DNA of 64,000 bases from Actinacidiphila acidipaludis (GCF_019890725.1 NZ_JAINZZ010000034.1:1-64000), one strand, 5' to 3'. Shown: positions 52,001-60,398, counted from the stretch's first letter. The notes: generated by a model from the sequence alone, not told the origin. Numbers and translations: made by a program.

Positions 52001-54019
52001 GCGGCCGAGCAGGCGCGACGCCGGGCCGACGCCCTCGCCGGGCTGGCCCACCGCCTGCGCGAGCGCGCCAACTGGCAGCGCAGGAGCCGGGAACTGGCCG
52101 CCGACGCGGCCGAGGCCGAGGCCCGGGCGGAGGCGTGCCTGACCCTGGCCCGCGCCGCCGACGAGGACCGCCGCGCCGCCCAGCGCGCCTCCGACGACGC
52201 CCGGCGCACTGCGCGGGTGCTGCGCGCCGAGCGCTCCGAGATCGCCGGCGCCCCCGAGGACGCCCCGGAGGCCGCGAACGCGTCCCCGTCGGCGCCGCAG
52301 TCGCTGCCCGCCCTGCGCGAGGCCTACCGGGCGGCCTCGCAGGTGTACGAGAAGGTCGGGGTCGGCGCCGACCTGCGGGCCGAACAGGCCCGCGCGGAGA
52401 GCATCGAGAGCGCCGCCCTCACCGAACTGGAGCGCCTGACCAACAAGGTGCGGAGCCGCGCCGCCCAGCTCCTGGAAGGACCCGACGGCGCCGACGGCCC
52501 GTCCCGGCAGGCCGCCGCCGCCCGCGCCGAACAACTCGTGCAGACCCTGGAGTCGCGGCAGTCCGCGGCGAGCGAGCAGCTGGGCCGGCTGCGCGGCGAG
52601 GCCGAGCGCCTCGCGCCCGAGGGCGGCGACGCACACGCCGAGCTGCCCGAGGAGCTCACCCCGCGCGACGCCGAGCACGCCCAGCAGCTGCTGCGCGCCG
52701 CCAACGCCGAACTCTCCGCGCGCACCGAGGCCCTGGAACAGGCCCGGGCCGCGCACGCCGACGTGGTGCGCGACCACCGCGCCGCCGAGGACGCGGCCGG
52801 CGGCTTCGACGAACTCGCGGCGCTGCTCCGCGACCTGCTCAGGGACACCGGGCAGCAGGCCGACGACGAGACCCCCGAGCCGTACCCGGGCAGCCCCGGC
52901 GAGGCGCGGCAGGAGGCCGCCGAGGCCCGCCGGAGCCTGCGCGGCTGCGCCGCCGACCTGTCCGCCGCCGAGGGGCAGGTGCGCGAGGCCTCGGACGTGC
53001 TGGTGCGGCACGCCAACGCCGTCCGCTACGAGCAGGTCCGCACGCCCGCCCGGCAGCAGATCAGGGAGCTGCCGGGGGCCGCGCTGCCCGACCACGCGGC
53101 GGCCTGGGCGGCGGCCTTCGCCCCGCGGCTGCGGGTGCTGACCGACGAGCTCGGGCAGCTCGAACGCAACCGGGACAGCATCGTGGACCGGCTGCGCGGG
53201 CTGGTGGAGTCCTCCCTGGCCACGTTGCGCTCCGCCCAGCGGCTGTCCCGGCTGCCCGAGGGCCTGGGGGAGTGGTCGGGGCAGGAGTTCCTGCGGATCC
53301 GGTTCGAGGACCCCGACCAGGCGGTGCTCACCGAACGGCTGGGCGAGGTGATCGACGAGGCGACCCGGGCGGCGGTGCGCAAGAACTCCGACCTGCGGCG
53401 GGACGGGATGACGCTGCTGCTGCGCGGAGTGGCGGCGGGGCTGGAGCCGCGCGGTGTGGCGGTGGAGATCCTCAAGCCGGACGCCGTGCTGCGAGCCGAG
53501 CGGGTGCCGGTCGGGCAGATGGGTGACGTGTTCTCCGGCGGCCAGCTGCTCACCGCCGCGATCGCCCTGTACTGCACGATGGCCGCGCTGCGCAGCAACG
53601 ACCGCGGCCGGGACCGGCAGCGGCACGCCGGGACGCTGTTCCTGGACAACCCGATCGGCCGCGCCAACGCCACCTATCTCCTGGAGTTGCAGCGCGCGGT
53701 GGCCGACGCCCTGGGCGTGCAGCTCATCTACACCACCGGTCTGTTCGACACGACCGCGCTCGCCGAGTTCCCGCTGGTGGTGCGGCTGCGCAACGACGCG
53801 GACCTGCGCGCGGGGCTGAAGTACATCAGCGTCGAGGAGCATCTGCGGCCGGGTCTGCCCGTGCCGGACCCGCACGGCGAGCCGGTGCACGGCGAGATCA
53901 CCGCCACCCGGATGTTCCGCCGCCCGGCGGATGTCCCAGCCGATGCACCAGCCGATCTCCCAGCCGATGCACCAGCCGATGTCGCGGCCCATCCCGGCGG
54001 CCGCGGAGGCCTGACCTGA
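49097..54019 (+). CDS. SMC/MukB-like coiled-coil ATPase, 1640 residues
   Basis: Giant condensin-type ATPase. N-terminal head: GVLFLENGGGKSVLLKLIFSVM, Walker A ENGGGKS at 64-70. Coiled coil 1 about 280-630; a lineage-specific low-complexity insert about 632-710; a globular hinge-like domain about 711-870 (HGIPALPGWRYLAQAV, VDGVVVTDP, VFLVPPNPAMHDE); coiled coil 2 about 880-1370; C-terminal head with signature FSGGQ at 1479-1483 and Walker B GTLFLDNPIGRAN, Asp1517-Asn1518. The residue after the Walker B Asp is Asn, not the Glu usual for ATP hydrolysis in SMC/ABC heads. C-terminus carries a short Pro-Ala-Asp repeat. Last gene of the three-gene operon; no Toprim nuclease gene follows. Confidence 0.85.
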   Translation: MYELSRVRLYSIGPAGARYADTVLDLRGVGDVVPQPAPAQGEFFAEEPAGPPRRPAPAGVLFLENGGGKSVLLKLIFSVMLPGHRNTLGGASSGVLRKFLLAEDCGHVALEWQHTLTGELVVVGKVSEWRGRQISSDPRKFAEAWYSFRPGPGLSLDSLPVAEATAVRPVAEGTSAARGRRRTMKGFRDAVTEAAKAYPHLDVVWEEIHDRWNEHLGDLGLDPELFRYQREMNADEGEAAGLFAVKKDSDFTDLLLRAVTDTRDTDGLADLVHGFAGKLGRRAELTAERDFTAGSLDLLERIVESTAARDRARAVHAQSERRTRALAHRLSARARQERARAGELAQDMAQAAHAVTDAEQARGGSAGIAAELAYRHASLALAAADKGATALRRELSDARTLHAAWQAAEIVLRHRAAGDRLARVSEAIREAERDAAPALAARTQAATALVRALHAAAGRAEQQADEEEERSAVLQGQSETAHRDATAAATEAERARTEIGHLGQRLAEVEQETAEAVRAGWLDDSAPDADPARAALAAADAEQTADALARGAAEAATATAARARDTASAEARAELAAARAADALGTAEAAHSAATVAAGALASDPRLSALLGLPATFTGTAAAVPAVLAIPASRSGSPRAGARVPSDTGAAEANSGCHGGPEAPGRSGGPGGTTEAGADDGVQPGGETAAGGREGSPAREALAAAPGDGTALTPAELDRFAEQLRELLDDSVGAAERHLFELRTAAADDARILGALGDGGLLPPGPDVLATVEFLGEHGIPALPGWRYLAQAVDPVDHAVVLATRPELVDGVVVTDPGSYRRAKEVLEQAALLPRSTVAVGTAAALLAPPPGGAAGPDVFLVPPNPAMHDEVAADGERQELRARATAREEEIRALAARLANDRTLLARLASWRSTCPEGRLAELAAEVAAARDAAERTRTALAGIRAERAEAEAAAAAAAAENDTRRGAAEQARRRADALAGLAHRLRERANWQRRSRELAADAAEAEARAEACLTLARAADEDRRAAQRASDDARRTARVLRAERSEIAGAPEDAPEAANASPSAPQSLPALREAYRAASQVYEKVGVGADLRAEQARAESIESAALTELERLTNKVRSRAAQLLEGPDGADGPSRQAAAARAEQLVQTLESRQSAASEQLGRLRGEAERLAPEGGDAHAELPEELTPRDAEHAQQLLRAANAELSARTEALEQARAAHADVVRDHRAAEDAAGGFDELAALLRDLLRDTGQQADDETPEPYPGSPGEARQEAAEARRSLRGCAADLSAAEGQVREASDVLVRHANAVRYEQVRTPARQQIRELPGAALPDHAAAWAAAFAPRLRVLTDELGQLERNRDSIVDRLRGLVESSLATLRSAQRLSRLPEGLGEWSGQEFLRIRFEDPDQAVLTERLGEVIDEATRAAVRKNSDLRRDGMTLLLRGVAAGLEPRGVAVEILKPDAVLRAERVPVGQMGDVFSGGQLLTAAIALYCTMAALRSNDRGRDRQRHAGTLFLDNPIGRANATYLLELQRAVADALGVQLIYTTGLFDTTALAEFPLVVRLRNDADLRAGLKYISVEEHLRPGLPVPDPHGEPVHGEITATRMFRRPADVPADAPADLPADAPADVAAHPGGRGGLT
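53936..53983. repeat. 12-bp tandem repeat at SMC C-terminus
   Basis: Four units of CCAGCCGATGCA or close variants encode a Pro-Ala-Asp-rich tail just before the stop codon; a degenerate fifth unit precedes them. Confidence 0.85.
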
Positions 54020-54049
54020 CGGCCGCCGAGGCCTGACCCGGCGGCCGCC
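54006..54049. repeat. 22-bp tandem duplication over the SMC stop codon
   Basis: Units 54006-54027 and 54028-54049 match at 20 of 22 bases. The first contains the TGA stop (54017-54019). Confidence 0.85.
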
Positions 54050-54075
54050 CGGCCACCTCGGCCCGGGCGGCCGCC
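54040..54075. terminator. Bidirectional terminator after the SMC operon
   Basis: Perfect 13-bp stem (54040-54052 with 54063-54075, starting GGCGGCCGCCCGG) and 10-nt loop between convergent genes. Confidence 0.8.
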
Positions 54076-54094
54076 GCGGTGATCCGCCGGGCGC

Positions 54095-54490
54095 CTACAC
54101 GCCGTGCGCCCGGGGGATCCGCGGCCGGCCGGACGCCGGCTCCCGGCCCGACCGCCGCGCGGCGCGCCGCTTTCTGCGGCGCTCCCTGCGCAGCGCCCGA
54201 GCGGCGCTGCTGGGGCTGGACACCACGCCGTTGCGCTGGTTCCACACCTGGCGGGTGACCCATACGTCCAGCACCGCCCAGGTGGCGACGACGCAGACGA
54301 AGACCGTGAAGAGCAGCATGGGTGCGGAGAGCCAGGAGTGCCCGAGAGCCAGCAGGACGTCGACGGTTGCCGTGATCAGCGCCAGCGCCGCGACGAGGAG
54401 GGCCCGTACCGCCGCTGCGCGCACCGGATCGGGCATCCTCGGGGTACCGACGGGCTCGTACTCCCACACCGAGGGGCGTTCGTACTCCAT
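54095..54490 (-). CDS. Small two-TM membrane protein
   Basis: A 131-residue protein of unknown function. TM segments at about 24-48 (AVRALLVAALALITATVDVL) and 55-76 (APMLLFTVFVCVVATWAVLD) with a short outside loop; the C-terminus is very basic (RRERRRKRRAARRSGRE), presumably cytoplasmic. ATG 54490 is in the divergent spacer with the conservon; no clear RBS. Confidence 0.65.
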   Translation of the reverse strand: MEYERPSVWEYEPVGTPRMPDPVRAAAVRALLVAALALITATVDVLLALGHSWLSAPMLLFTVFVCVVATWAVLDVWVTRQVWNQRNGVVSSPSSAARALRRERRRKRRAARRSGREPASGRPRIPRAHGV

Positions 54491-54665
54491 GGAACGTGAC
54501 TGCCCCGAATTTCCGTGTCCATTCCGTGCCAACGTGCCGGTACGTTTCGGTTCAGACCGTCTCAACTCCGTAGTCGCCCTTTCGAGTTACCACTGTGGCA
54601 GTAGTAGGCTCACGCCGTTTAAACGCGACAGACGAACCCCGTTCGGGGGAAACGTTGGGGAGGCC

Positions 54666-57287
54666 ATGCGCTTTCGCGGTACGACGATCCGCCGGAAGAT
54701 CGTGGCGCTGCTGCTCATCCCACTGGTGTCACTGACCGCCATCTGGGCATTCGCCGCCACACTGACCGGCCGCGCGGTGTTCGGGCGCCCGGACATCCAG
54801 CGGGTGGTCGACCAAGTCGGCTACCCGACGAACGAGGTCGTGAGCGGACTCGAGCAGGAGCGCCGGGTGGCGATGGTCTATGTGGCCAACACCCGTGACT
54901 CGCAGGCGCGCATCGCCTACAACAAGCAGGAACAGACGACCGACGCGGCGATCGCCAAGCTCCGCACGCAGATCGCGGCCTCCGGCATCCGCAAGGATCT
55001 CAACAGCCGTGCCGCCGAGCGGCTGGACGTCTTCCTGAACACCGTCGAGGGTCTCACGTCGCTGCGGCAGCGCATCGACAACGCCCGAATCACCCGCAAC
55101 GACACGTACGACGCGTACAATGCGCTCGTCGATCCGGCCTGGGGCTTCTTCGACGAGATGCTGCCGCTGAGCGACTCCACGCTCGACAGCCAGCGCCGCG
55201 CGGTCATCAACCTCAACCGGGCCCGCGAGGACCTCAGCCGCCAGGACGCGCTGATGGCCGCCGCGATCAGCACCGGCCACATGACCGCGACCGAACTGAC
55301 CTCCTTCACCTTCGCGGTGGCCCAGGAGCGCAACGACTACGACGACAACCTGCCGGTCCTCGACAGCGGCGTGCGCGAACCGTACGACACGTACTGGCGG
55401 GGCAGCGAGGGCAAGAACCTGCGCGGCACGCAGAACGCCGTGGTCGCCGCCGGGGCCGGCGACGCCCCGCTCGTGGCCAGCCAGAAGCAGTGGCAGACCG
55501 TCTCCGCCGGCGCCTTCGACGACCTCGGGCGGATCGACGCCACCGCCACGGCCGCGTTCTACAAGAAGTCCCGGACACTGCCCAGGACGCTGCTGGCCGA
55601 GACGGGCGTGACCGCGGGCCTCGGCCTGATCGCGGTGATCGCCACGCTGATCGTGTCCGTCCGCATCGGCCGCAGCCTGATCCGCGACCTGACCGGGCTG
55701 CGCCGCGAGGCCCAGGAGGTCTCCGGCACCCGTCTGCCGCGCGTGATGCGGCGGCTGGCGGCCGGCGAGCAGGTGGACATCGAGACCGAGGTGCCGCGAC
55801 TGCAGTACGCCGACGACGAGATCGGCCAGGTCGGCAAGGCGCTCAACACCCTGCAGCGGGCCGCGGTCGAGGCCGCCGTGCGCCAGGCCGACATGCGCAA
55901 GGGCGTCTCCGACGTCTTCGTCAACCTGGCCCGGCGCAGCCAGGTCCTGCTGCACCGGCAGCTGACCCTGCTCGACGCCATGGAACGGCGCACCGAGAAG
56001 TCCGACGAGCTCGCCGACCTCTTCCGCCTGGACCACATGACCACCCGTATGCGGCGGCACGCCGAGGGCCTGGTCATCCTGTCCGGCGCGGCGCCCTCCC
56101 GGCAGTGGCGCAAGCCCGTGCAGCTGATGGACGTCGTGCGCGCCGCCGTCGCCGAGGTCGAGGACTACGAGCGGGTCGAGGTGCGCCGCCTGCCGCGGCT
56201 GGCCGTCACCGGCGCGGCGGTCGCCGACCTCACCCACCTGCTCGCCGAACTCATCGAGAACGCCGCCGTGTTCAGCCCGCCGCACACCCAGGTGCGGCTG
56301 CACGGCGAACCGGTGGCCAACGGGTTCGTGCTGGAGATCGACGACCGCGGCCTCGGCCTGACGCCGGACGCGCTGCTCGAGGCCAACCTGCGGCTCGCCG
56401 AGACACCGGAGTTCGAGCTCTCCGACACCGACCGCCTCGGCCTGTTCGTGGTCAGCCGGCTGGCCCAGCGGCACGGCGTGCGCGTCTCGCTGCGCCAGTC
56501 CCCGTACGGCGGCACCACCGCGGTCGTGCTCATCCCGGCGGTGCTGCTCACCGAGACCGGCGACGACACCGGCTCCACCCGGATCGAGGACCTCGCGGAG
56601 TCCGGGGCCGAGGAGACCGCGGGCGCCACCGAGCACACCTTCCGCCAGTGGGGCATGGACGGTGTGGGCGGCGAGTCGCAGAAGGAGCACGTGGCGCACC
56701 CCGACGAGCCGGCCGCCCTCCCCGAGGAGGACCCGGAGCTCGACGACCCGCTGCCGCTGCCCAAGCGCCGCCCGCGCCGCGGCGCCCCCGTGCTCGTCGC
56801 GGACAACGGCCGCCAGGTCGGGCCGGCGAGCGTCCCGCGCGAGCCGCAGGCCCCCGAGGACTCCGCCGCGCCGCCGACCGTGCCGCGGCAGCACCGGCCG
56901 GAGCCGGTGTCGCCGGTGCAGTCCGTGGCCCCCGTCCAGCCCCTCCCGCCGGCCTCCGCGGGCCGCGCGGCGGGTCCGGGCCGCGGGGAGAGCGGCGAAG
57001 GGTCCGCGCTGCCCCGCCGCGTCCGCCAGGCGAACCTGGCACCCCAACTGCGCGAAGTCCCGAGCGACTCCGGACAGAACCCGGAAGGCGGCGGCAGCCG
57101 CGAACGCTCCGCGGACGAGGTGCGCGACCGGATGGCGGCCCTCCAGCGCGGCTGGCAGCGAGGCCGTCGGACGGCGGACGCCGAGCCCGCACCAGGACAG
57201 GCGCCCGGCCCCGGCCCGCATCCCGGGACCGGCGGCCTTCCGCCGACACCAGTACCGCGAACGACACCGGAGGGGAACGGTCGATGA
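54666..57287 (+). CDS. cvnA: Conservon sensor-kinase-like protein CvnA (NIT domain)
   Basis: An 873-residue membrane histidine-kinase-like protein. TM1 (about 17-39), an extracytoplasmic nitrate/nitrite-sensing (NIT) domain (about 55-300), TM2 (about 315-335), HAMP-like linker, a divergent dimerisation region (VFVNLARRSQVLLHRQLTLLDAMERR) and HATPase_c (LLAELIENAAVFSPPHTQV N-box, EIDDRGLGL G1, DRLGLFVVSRLAQRHGVRVSL). A long Pro-rich C-terminal tail follows. ATG 54666 has GGGGAGG upstream. CvnA proteins act with CvnB-D as a membrane-associated G-protein-like signalling complex in Streptomyces. Stop overlaps cvnB by 4 bp. Confidence 0.93.
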   Translation: MRFRGTTIRRKIVALLLIPLVSLTAIWAFAATLTGRAVFGRPDIQRVVDQVGYPTNEVVSGLEQERRVAMVYVANTRDSQARIAYNKQEQTTDAAIAKLRTQIAASGIRKDLNSRAAERLDVFLNTVEGLTSLRQRIDNARITRNDTYDAYNALVDPAWGFFDEMLPLSDSTLDSQRRAVINLNRAREDLSRQDALMAAAISTGHMTATELTSFTFAVAQERNDYDDNLPVLDSGVREPYDTYWRGSEGKNLRGTQNAVVAAGAGDAPLVASQKQWQTVSAGAFDDLGRIDATATAAFYKKSRTLPRTLLAETGVTAGLGLIAVIATLIVSVRIGRSLIRDLTGLRREAQEVSGTRLPRVMRRLAAGEQVDIETEVPRLQYADDEIGQVGKALNTLQRAAVEAAVRQADMRKGVSDVFVNLARRSQVLLHRQLTLLDAMERRTEKSDELADLFRLDHMTTRMRRHAEGLVILSGAAPSRQWRKPVQLMDVVRAAVAEVEDYERVEVRRLPRLAVTGAAVADLTHLLAELIENAAVFSPPHTQVRLHGEPVANGFVLEIDDRGLGLTPDALLEANLRLAETPEFELSDTDRLGLFVVSRLAQRHGVRVSLRQSPYGGTTAVVLIPAVLLTETGDDTGSTRIEDLAESGAEETAGATEHTFRQWGMDGVGGESQKEHVAHPDEPAALPEEDPELDDPLPLPKRRPRRGAPVLVADNGRQVGPASVPREPQAPEDSAAPPTVPRQHRPEPVSPVQSVAPVQPLPPASAGRAAGPGRGESGEGSALPRRVRQANLAPQLREVPSDSGQNPEGGGSRERSADEVRDRMAALQRGWQRGRRTADAEPAPGQAPGPGPHPGTGGLPPTPVPRTTPEGNGR

Positions 57288-57706
57288 CCGCACCATCGAG
57301 CCCTGCACGCGAGCTGAACTGGCTCCTTGACGATCTGGTCACCCGGGTGGCCAGCATCCGCAAGGCCCTGGTCCTCTCCGGGGACGGTCTGGCCATCGGT
57401 AACTCCGAGGGGCTGACCCGGGAGGACTCCGAGCACCTGGCCGCCGTGGCCTCCGGGTTCCACAGCCTGGCCAAGGGCGTCGGACGGCACTTCGGCGCCG
57501 GCGGCGTCCGGCAGACCATGGTCGAACTCGACGAGGCCTTCCTGTTCGTGACCGCGGCCGGCGACGGCAGTTGCCTGGCCGTGCTCACGGACGCCGAGTC
57601 CGACGTCGGCCAGGTCGCCTACGAGATGGCTCTCCTGGTCAAGCGGGTAGGAGCCCATCTGGGCTCCGCCCCGCGGCACGACGGCGGCACGCTGCTCAGC
57701 GGCTGA
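57284..57706 (+). CDS. cvnB: Conservon CvnB, roadblock/LC7 domain protein
   Basis: Roadblock/LC7 protein, 140 residues: LNWLLDDLVTRVASIRKALVLSGDGLAIGNS, AVASGFHSLAKGVGRHFGAG and AYEMALLVKRVGAHL give the small alpha/beta fold; expected to act as a GAP or adaptor for CvnD. ATG overlaps the cvnA stop, with GGAGGGG upstream. Confidence 0.95.
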   Translation: MTAPSSPARELNWLLDDLVTRVASIRKALVLSGDGLAIGNSEGLTREDSEHLAAVASGFHSLAKGVGRHFGAGGVRQTMVELDEAFLFVTAAGDGSCLAVLTDAESDVGQVAYEMALLVKRVGAHLGSAPRHDGGTLLSG

Positions 57707-57742
57707 CCGATGAGTGGGCGCTACATGACGGGGTGACGGGGA

Positions 57743-58135
57743 ATGACTTCAGAGTCGGACCGATGGTACGACGACGCGGCGGGGCCGGTGGTGCGGCCCT
57801 ACGCGATGACGCGCGGCCGGACCAGTCATGCGGCCGACGCGAAGATCGACCTGATCGCGCTGGTGGTGACCCGCCACGAGATCGGCGACGACGCGGCTCT
57901 GGACGACCACAGCCTGTCGCCCGAGCACCTCGACATCGTCGAGCGCTGCCAGCTCCAGGCCCTGTCCGTGGCCGAGCTGGCGGCGGACCTCGACCTGCCG
58001 GTCGGGGTCGTGCGGGTGCTCGTCGGCGACCTGCTGGAGGGGTCGCACGTGCAGATCCACAAGCCGGTGCCGCCCGCCGAGCTGCCGGACGAGAGCATTC
58101 TGCGCGAGGTCATCGCCGGTCTCCGCGCGCTGTAG
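57743..58135 (+). CDS. cvnC: Conservon CvnC, DUF742 protein
   Basis: A 130-residue DUF742 protein, with VVRPYAMTRGRTS near the N-terminus and the DUF742 winged-helix-like core PEHLDIVERCQLQALSVAELAADLDLPVGVVRVLVGDLLEGSHVQIHKPV. Third gene of the conservon, 36 bp after cvnB. A 13-bp tandem duplication spans its stop codon. Confidence 0.95.
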   Translation: MTSESDRWYDDAAGPVVRPYAMTRGRTSHAADAKIDLIALVVTRHEIGDDAALDDHSLSPEHLDIVERCQLQALSVAELAADLDLPVGVVRVLVGDLLEGSHVQIHKPVPPAELPDESILREVIAGLRAL

Positions 58136-58154
58136 GTCCCAGCTGTAGGTCCCA
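58129..58154. repeat. 13-bp tandem duplication over the cvnC stop codon
   Basis: GCTGTAGGTCCCA occurs twice head to tail (58129-58141, 58142-58154), identical; the first copy includes the TAG stop. Confidence 0.95.
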
Positions 58155-58220
58155 CCGGCGCCCCCGGGCACCGGCCCAGCATCAAGTCCCGTATGACCGC
58201 AGGGAAGTAGAGAAGAGACC

Positions 58221-58829
58221 ATGGCCTTCGCGCGTTCCGACCGCCGTACGCCGCCCGCCGCGGAACCGGTGGCGCTCAAGCTGCTGGTCGCGGGCGGTTT
58301 CGGGGTGGGCAAGACCACGCTCGTCGGCGCCGTCAGCGAGATCCGCCCGCTGCGCACCGAGGAGGCGCTGAGCGAGCTGGGCCGCCCGGTCGACGACACC
58401 GAGGGCGTGGAGTCCAAGCGCACCACCACGGTGGCCATGGACTTCGGGCGGATCACGCTCAACGAGAACCTGGTGCTCTACCTGTTCGGCACGCCCGGGC
58501 AGGACCGCTTCTGGTTCCTGTGGGACGAGCTGGCCCAGGGCGCGCTGGGCGCCGTGGTGCTCGCCGACACCCGGCGGCTGGAGGACTGCTTCGCGGCGGT
58601 GGACTACTTCGAGCGCCGCGGCATCCCGTTCACCGTCGCCGTCAACTGCTTCGACGGCGCCCGGGTGCACGACCCGGAGAACGTCCGCGACGCGCTGGAC
58701 CTGGACGAAGGGGTGCCCGTCGTGCTGTGCGACGCGCGCGACCGGGACTCCGCCAAGACCGTGCTGATCGCGGTCGTCGAGCACGCCGCCAAGGTCGCCG
58801 AGGACCGCAGGCAGCCCGCGGCGACCTGA
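58221..58829 (+). CDS. cvnD: Conservon CvnD, small GTP/ATP-binding protein
   Basis: A 202-residue Ras-like P-loop protein. G1 GGFGVGKTT (25-33, Lys31), the conserved TTTVAMDFGRI switch region, G3 LFGTPGQDRF and G4-like VNCFDG instead of NKxD. Completes the cvnABCD set and is the presumed nucleotide switch. Ends 9 bp from the glpK stop, tail-to-tail. Confidence 0.95.
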   Translation: MAFARSDRRTPPAAEPVALKLLVAGGFGVGKTTLVGAVSEIRPLRTEEALSELGRPVDDTEGVESKRTTTVAMDFGRITLNENLVLYLFGTPGQDRFWFLWDELAQGALGAVVLADTRRLEDCFAAVDYFERRGIPFTVAVNCFDGARVHDPENVRDALDLDEGVPVVLCDARDRDSAKTVLIAVVEHAAKVAEDRRQPAAT

Positions 58830-58838
58830 GGTCGCCCG

Positions 58839-60398
58839 TCAGACCGTCGACCGGTCCGGCCCCCGGGCCGCCGCCGCCCCCTGCTCGTCCTCGTCCATCC
58901 ACCCGAGGGTGCGCTCCACCGCCTTGCGCCAGCGCCGGTACTCCCGCTCCCGGGTGGCGGCGTCCATCCGCGGTGTCCACGTGGCGTCGGCCTCCCAGCG
59001 GCCGCGCAGGGCCTCCGGGCCGTCCCACACGCCGGTCGCGAGACCGGCCGCGCAGGCGGCGCCGAGGCTCGTCGTCTCGGCGACCACCGGCCGCGTCACC
59101 GGCACGCCCAGCACGTCCGCCTGGTGCTGCATCAGCAGCTCGTTGGCGGTCATGCCGCCGTCGACCTTCAGCGAGGTGAGCGGCACGCCGGAGTCCTGGA
59201 GCATGGCGTCCACGACCTCGCGGGTCTGCCAGCTCGTCGCCTCCAGGACCGCGCGCGCCAGGTGGGCGCGGGTGACATAGCCGGTCAGCCCGGTGATCAC
59301 ACCGCGGGCGTCGGCCCGCCAGTAGGGGGCGTACAGGCCGGAGAAGGCCGGCACGACGTAGGCGCCGCCGTTGTCCGGGACGCTCGCGGCGAGCGGCTCG
59401 ATCTCCGCCGCGGTCCTGATCACGCCGAGCTGGTCGCGAAGCCACTGGACCAGGGCGCCGGTGATGGCGATCGACCCCTCCAGGCAGTACACCGGGCGGT
59501 CGGCGCCGAGCCGGTAGCCGACCGTGGTGAGCAGCCCGTTCTTGGACGGGACCGGGCGGTTGCCGGTGTTGAGCAGCAGGAAGCTGCCGGTGCCGTAGGT
59601 GTTCTTCGCCTCGCCGACGTCGAAGCAGGCCTGCCCGAAGAGGGCGGCCTGCTGGTCGCCGAGCGCGGCGGCGACCGGCACGCCCGCCAGCCGCCCGGTC
59701 GCGGTGCCGTACACCTCGGCCGAGGAGACGATGCGGGGGAGCACGGCCTCCGGGATGTCCATCGCGGCGAGGATCGCCGGGTCCCAGTCGAGGGTGTCCA
59801 GGTTCATCAGCAGGGTGCGTGAGGCGTTGCTGACGTCGGTGACGTGCACCCCGCCGGCGGCGCCGCCGGTCAGGTTCCAGACGAGCCAGGAGTCGACGGT
59901 GCCGAAGGCGATCTCGCCGAGCTCCGCCCGCCGGCGCAGACCCGGAACGTGGTCGAGCAGCCACGCCACCTTCGGCCCGGAGAAGTAGCTCGCGAGCGGC
60001 AGCCCGGTGGCCTCGCGGAAGCGGTCCTGGCCCTCGGCGCCGCCGAGTTCGGCGCACAGCGCCGCGGTCCTGGTGTCCTGCCAGACGACCGCGTTGTGCA
60101 CCGGGCGGCCGGTGGCGCGGTCCCACAGCACCGTCGTCTCGCGCTGGTTGGTGATGCCCAGTGCGCTGAGGTCGCCGGGCCGCAGCCCGGCCCTGGCCAG
60201 CGCCCCCGCGGCGACCGCCTGGACCTTCGCCCAGATCTCGGTCGCGTCGTGCTCGACCCAGCCGGGCCTCGGGAGGATCTGGCGGTGCTCGCGGCGGTCC
60301 GAGGCGACGACGCGGCCGTGCGCGTCGAAGACGATGCAACGGGTGGACGTGGTGCCCTGGTCGATGGCGGCTACGTAACGCGGGTTCTGGTCGCTCAT
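58839..60398 (-). CDS. glpK: Glycerol kinase
   Basis: FGGY-family kinase, 519 residues, converting glycerol to sn-glycerol 3-phosphate. DQGTTSTRCIVFD (about 13-25), NQRETTVLWDRATGRPVHNAVVWQDTRT, ALGDQQAALFGQ, GAYVVPAFSGLYAPYW and the C-terminal FGGY signature region with LKVDGGMTANELLMQHQADVLG are all present. ATG 60398 has GGGGAG upstream. No glpF or glpD is adjacent; with dhaKLM it points to glycerol/dihydroxyacetone use. Confidence 0.95.
   Translation of the reverse strand: MSDQNPRYVAAIDQGTTSTRCIVFDAHGRVVASDRREHRQILPRPGWVEHDATEIWAKVQAVAAGALARAGLRPGDLSALGITNQRETTVLWDRATGRPVHNAVVWQDTRTAALCAELGGAEGQDRFREATGLPLASYFSGPKVAWLLDHVPGLRRRAELGEIAFGTVDSWLVWNLTGGAAGGVHVTDVSNASRTLLMNLDTLDWDPAILAAMDIPEAVLPRIVSSAEVYGTATGRLAGVPVAAALGDQQAALFGQACFDVGEAKNTYGTGSFLLLNTGNRPVPSKNGLLTTVGYRLGADRPVYCLEGSIAITGALVQWLRDQLGVIRTAAEIEPLAASVPDNGGAYVVPAFSGLYAPYWRADARGVITGLTGYVTRAHLARAVLEATSWQTREVVDAMLQDSGVPLTSLKVDGGMTANELLMQHQADVLGVPVTRPVVAETTSLGAACAAGLATGVWDGPEALRGRWEADATWTPRMDAATREREYRRWRKAVERTLGWMDEDEQGAAAARGPDRSTV

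Noticed and set aside
48749..53992. A 1747-codon ORF antisense to the SMC-like gene
   Set aside because: High G+C suppresses stop codons in all frames. The antisense product is a Gly/Ala/Arg/Pro shadow with no domain, and the sense protein has clear ATPase motifs.
46400..54019. Complete Wadjet defence locus
   Set aside because: No JetD-type Toprim nuclease is adjacent and the island shows no mobility genes. Only a condensin-like core can be claimed.
54729..57308. Long antisense ORF opposite cvnA (859 codons)
   Set aside because: Shadow of cvnA, compositionally biased (His/Gly/Arg/Asp) and without motifs; similar antisense frames oppose the TPR kinase at 17223-19583.
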